This document shows positions 5,536 through 5,698 of a stretch of DNA of 5,698 nucleotides, one piece after another; the stretch's first letter is position 1, and every line of letters starts with the position of its first letter. The notes under the pieces were generated by a model. The model was not told where the DNA came from. It saw only the letters and a program-made list of their open reading frames with translations, and did no database searches. The stretch comes from Melaminivora alkalimesophila (GTDB lineage: Bacteria > Pseudomonadota > Gammaproteobacteria > Burkholderiales > Burkholderiaceae_C): positions 1 through 5,698 of the forward strand of contig NZ_ALEE01000048.1 of NCBI RefSeq assembly GCF_000282995.1, written 5' to 3'. A program made the translations under genes and the position numbers.

Positions 5536-5698
5536 GGCTCGCTTCCTCCTCCTGTCGTTGCCTGCCGCGGGGCTGCGTGCTCCGCGTCCGGAGGCGATGG
5601 TAGCGCCGTCGCCGGTGCGGGCAGCGGCAGGGAGACGATGATGGAGGTGCCGCGCCCCGGCTGGCTGCTCACGTCCAGCCAGCCCCCGGCGCGGCGGG
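5532..5698 (-). CDS. Sensor histidine kinase, C-terminal fragment (5' end outside window)
   Basis: The last 54 residues of a protein that enters from beyond base 5698. The visible start RRAGGWLDVSSQPGRGTSII followed by VSLPLP is the classical end of a GHKL/HATPase_c ATP-binding domain, with the G2-type box QPGRGTS and the final LPLP strand. A 28-residue Pro/Ala/Gly-rich tail (PAPATALPSPP... to TTGGGSEP) follows. The stop TGA 5534-5532 overlaps the regulator's GTG start by four bases (GTGA). This short open frame is easy to miss; the motif, the coupling and the adjacent response regulator support it. The sensor domain and histidine box lie outside the window, so the signal and the kinase subfamily are unknown. 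Confidence 0.88.
   Translation of the reverse strand, partial: RRAGGWLDVSSQPGRGTSIIVSLPLPAPATALPSPPDAEHAAPRQATTGGGSEP
5543..5553 (-). promoter_or_regulatory. Strong ribosome binding site for the response regulator
   Basis: Read on the - strand, AGGAGGAGGAA lies seven bases before GTG 5535. It decides the start codon. It is located inside the last codons of the upstream histidine kinase gene, where it encodes part of a Thr-Gly-Gly-Gly-Ser stretch. Confidence 0.85.

Overview
The window is high-GC bacterial DNA with tightly packed genes. It carries the distal half of a flagellar operon on the + strand and, facing it, the end of a two-component system on the - strand. The gene order fliK-fliL-fliM-fliN-fliO-fliP-fliQ-fliR, the codon bias and the protein sequences point to a Gram-negative proteobacterium. 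The FliK, FliL and FliR sequences look most like Burkholderiales, probably Comamonadaceae or a close relative. That placement is from memory of family sequences and was not searched.

Layout: (1) 1-438 is the 3' part of fliK, the hook-length control protein; its beginning lies outside the window. (2) 439-610 is a 172-base spacer. Its first half holds a very stable GNRA-capped hairpin overlapping an intrinsic-terminator-like hairpin with a T run. (3) 611-4884 is a compact run of seven genes. fliL encodes a stator-associated membrane protein, fliM and fliN encode C-ring switch proteins, and fliO, fliP, fliQ and fliR encode the export-gate assembly factor and the three core gate subunits. The junctions are short gaps of 15-31 bases or overlaps of 8-11 bases. 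(4) 4885-4905 is a 21-base convergent gap. (5) 4906-5535 on the - strand encodes a complete NarL/FixJ-type response regulator. (6) 5532-5698 on the - strand is the 3' end of a sensor histidine kinase gene that overlaps the regulator by four bases.

How the genes work together: FliP, FliQ and FliR form the channel of the flagellar type III export gate, with FliO helping to assemble it. FliM and FliN form most of the cytoplasmic C-ring, which receives CheY-P and sets rotation direction; FliN also docks the export ATPase complex. FliL sits by the stator in the inner membrane, and FliK sets hook length and triggers the export switch. The - strand kinase/regulator pair is a complete-looking signalling unit whose target cannot be read from the sequence. 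Its position next to the flagellar operon makes a link to motility possible but unproven.

I found no mobile element, CRISPR array, tRNA, rRNA or clearly novel system. The most interesting signals are the competing hairpins after fliK, the Asp-rich insert in FliL, the weak TTG initiation region of fliR, and the neighbouring two-component system.
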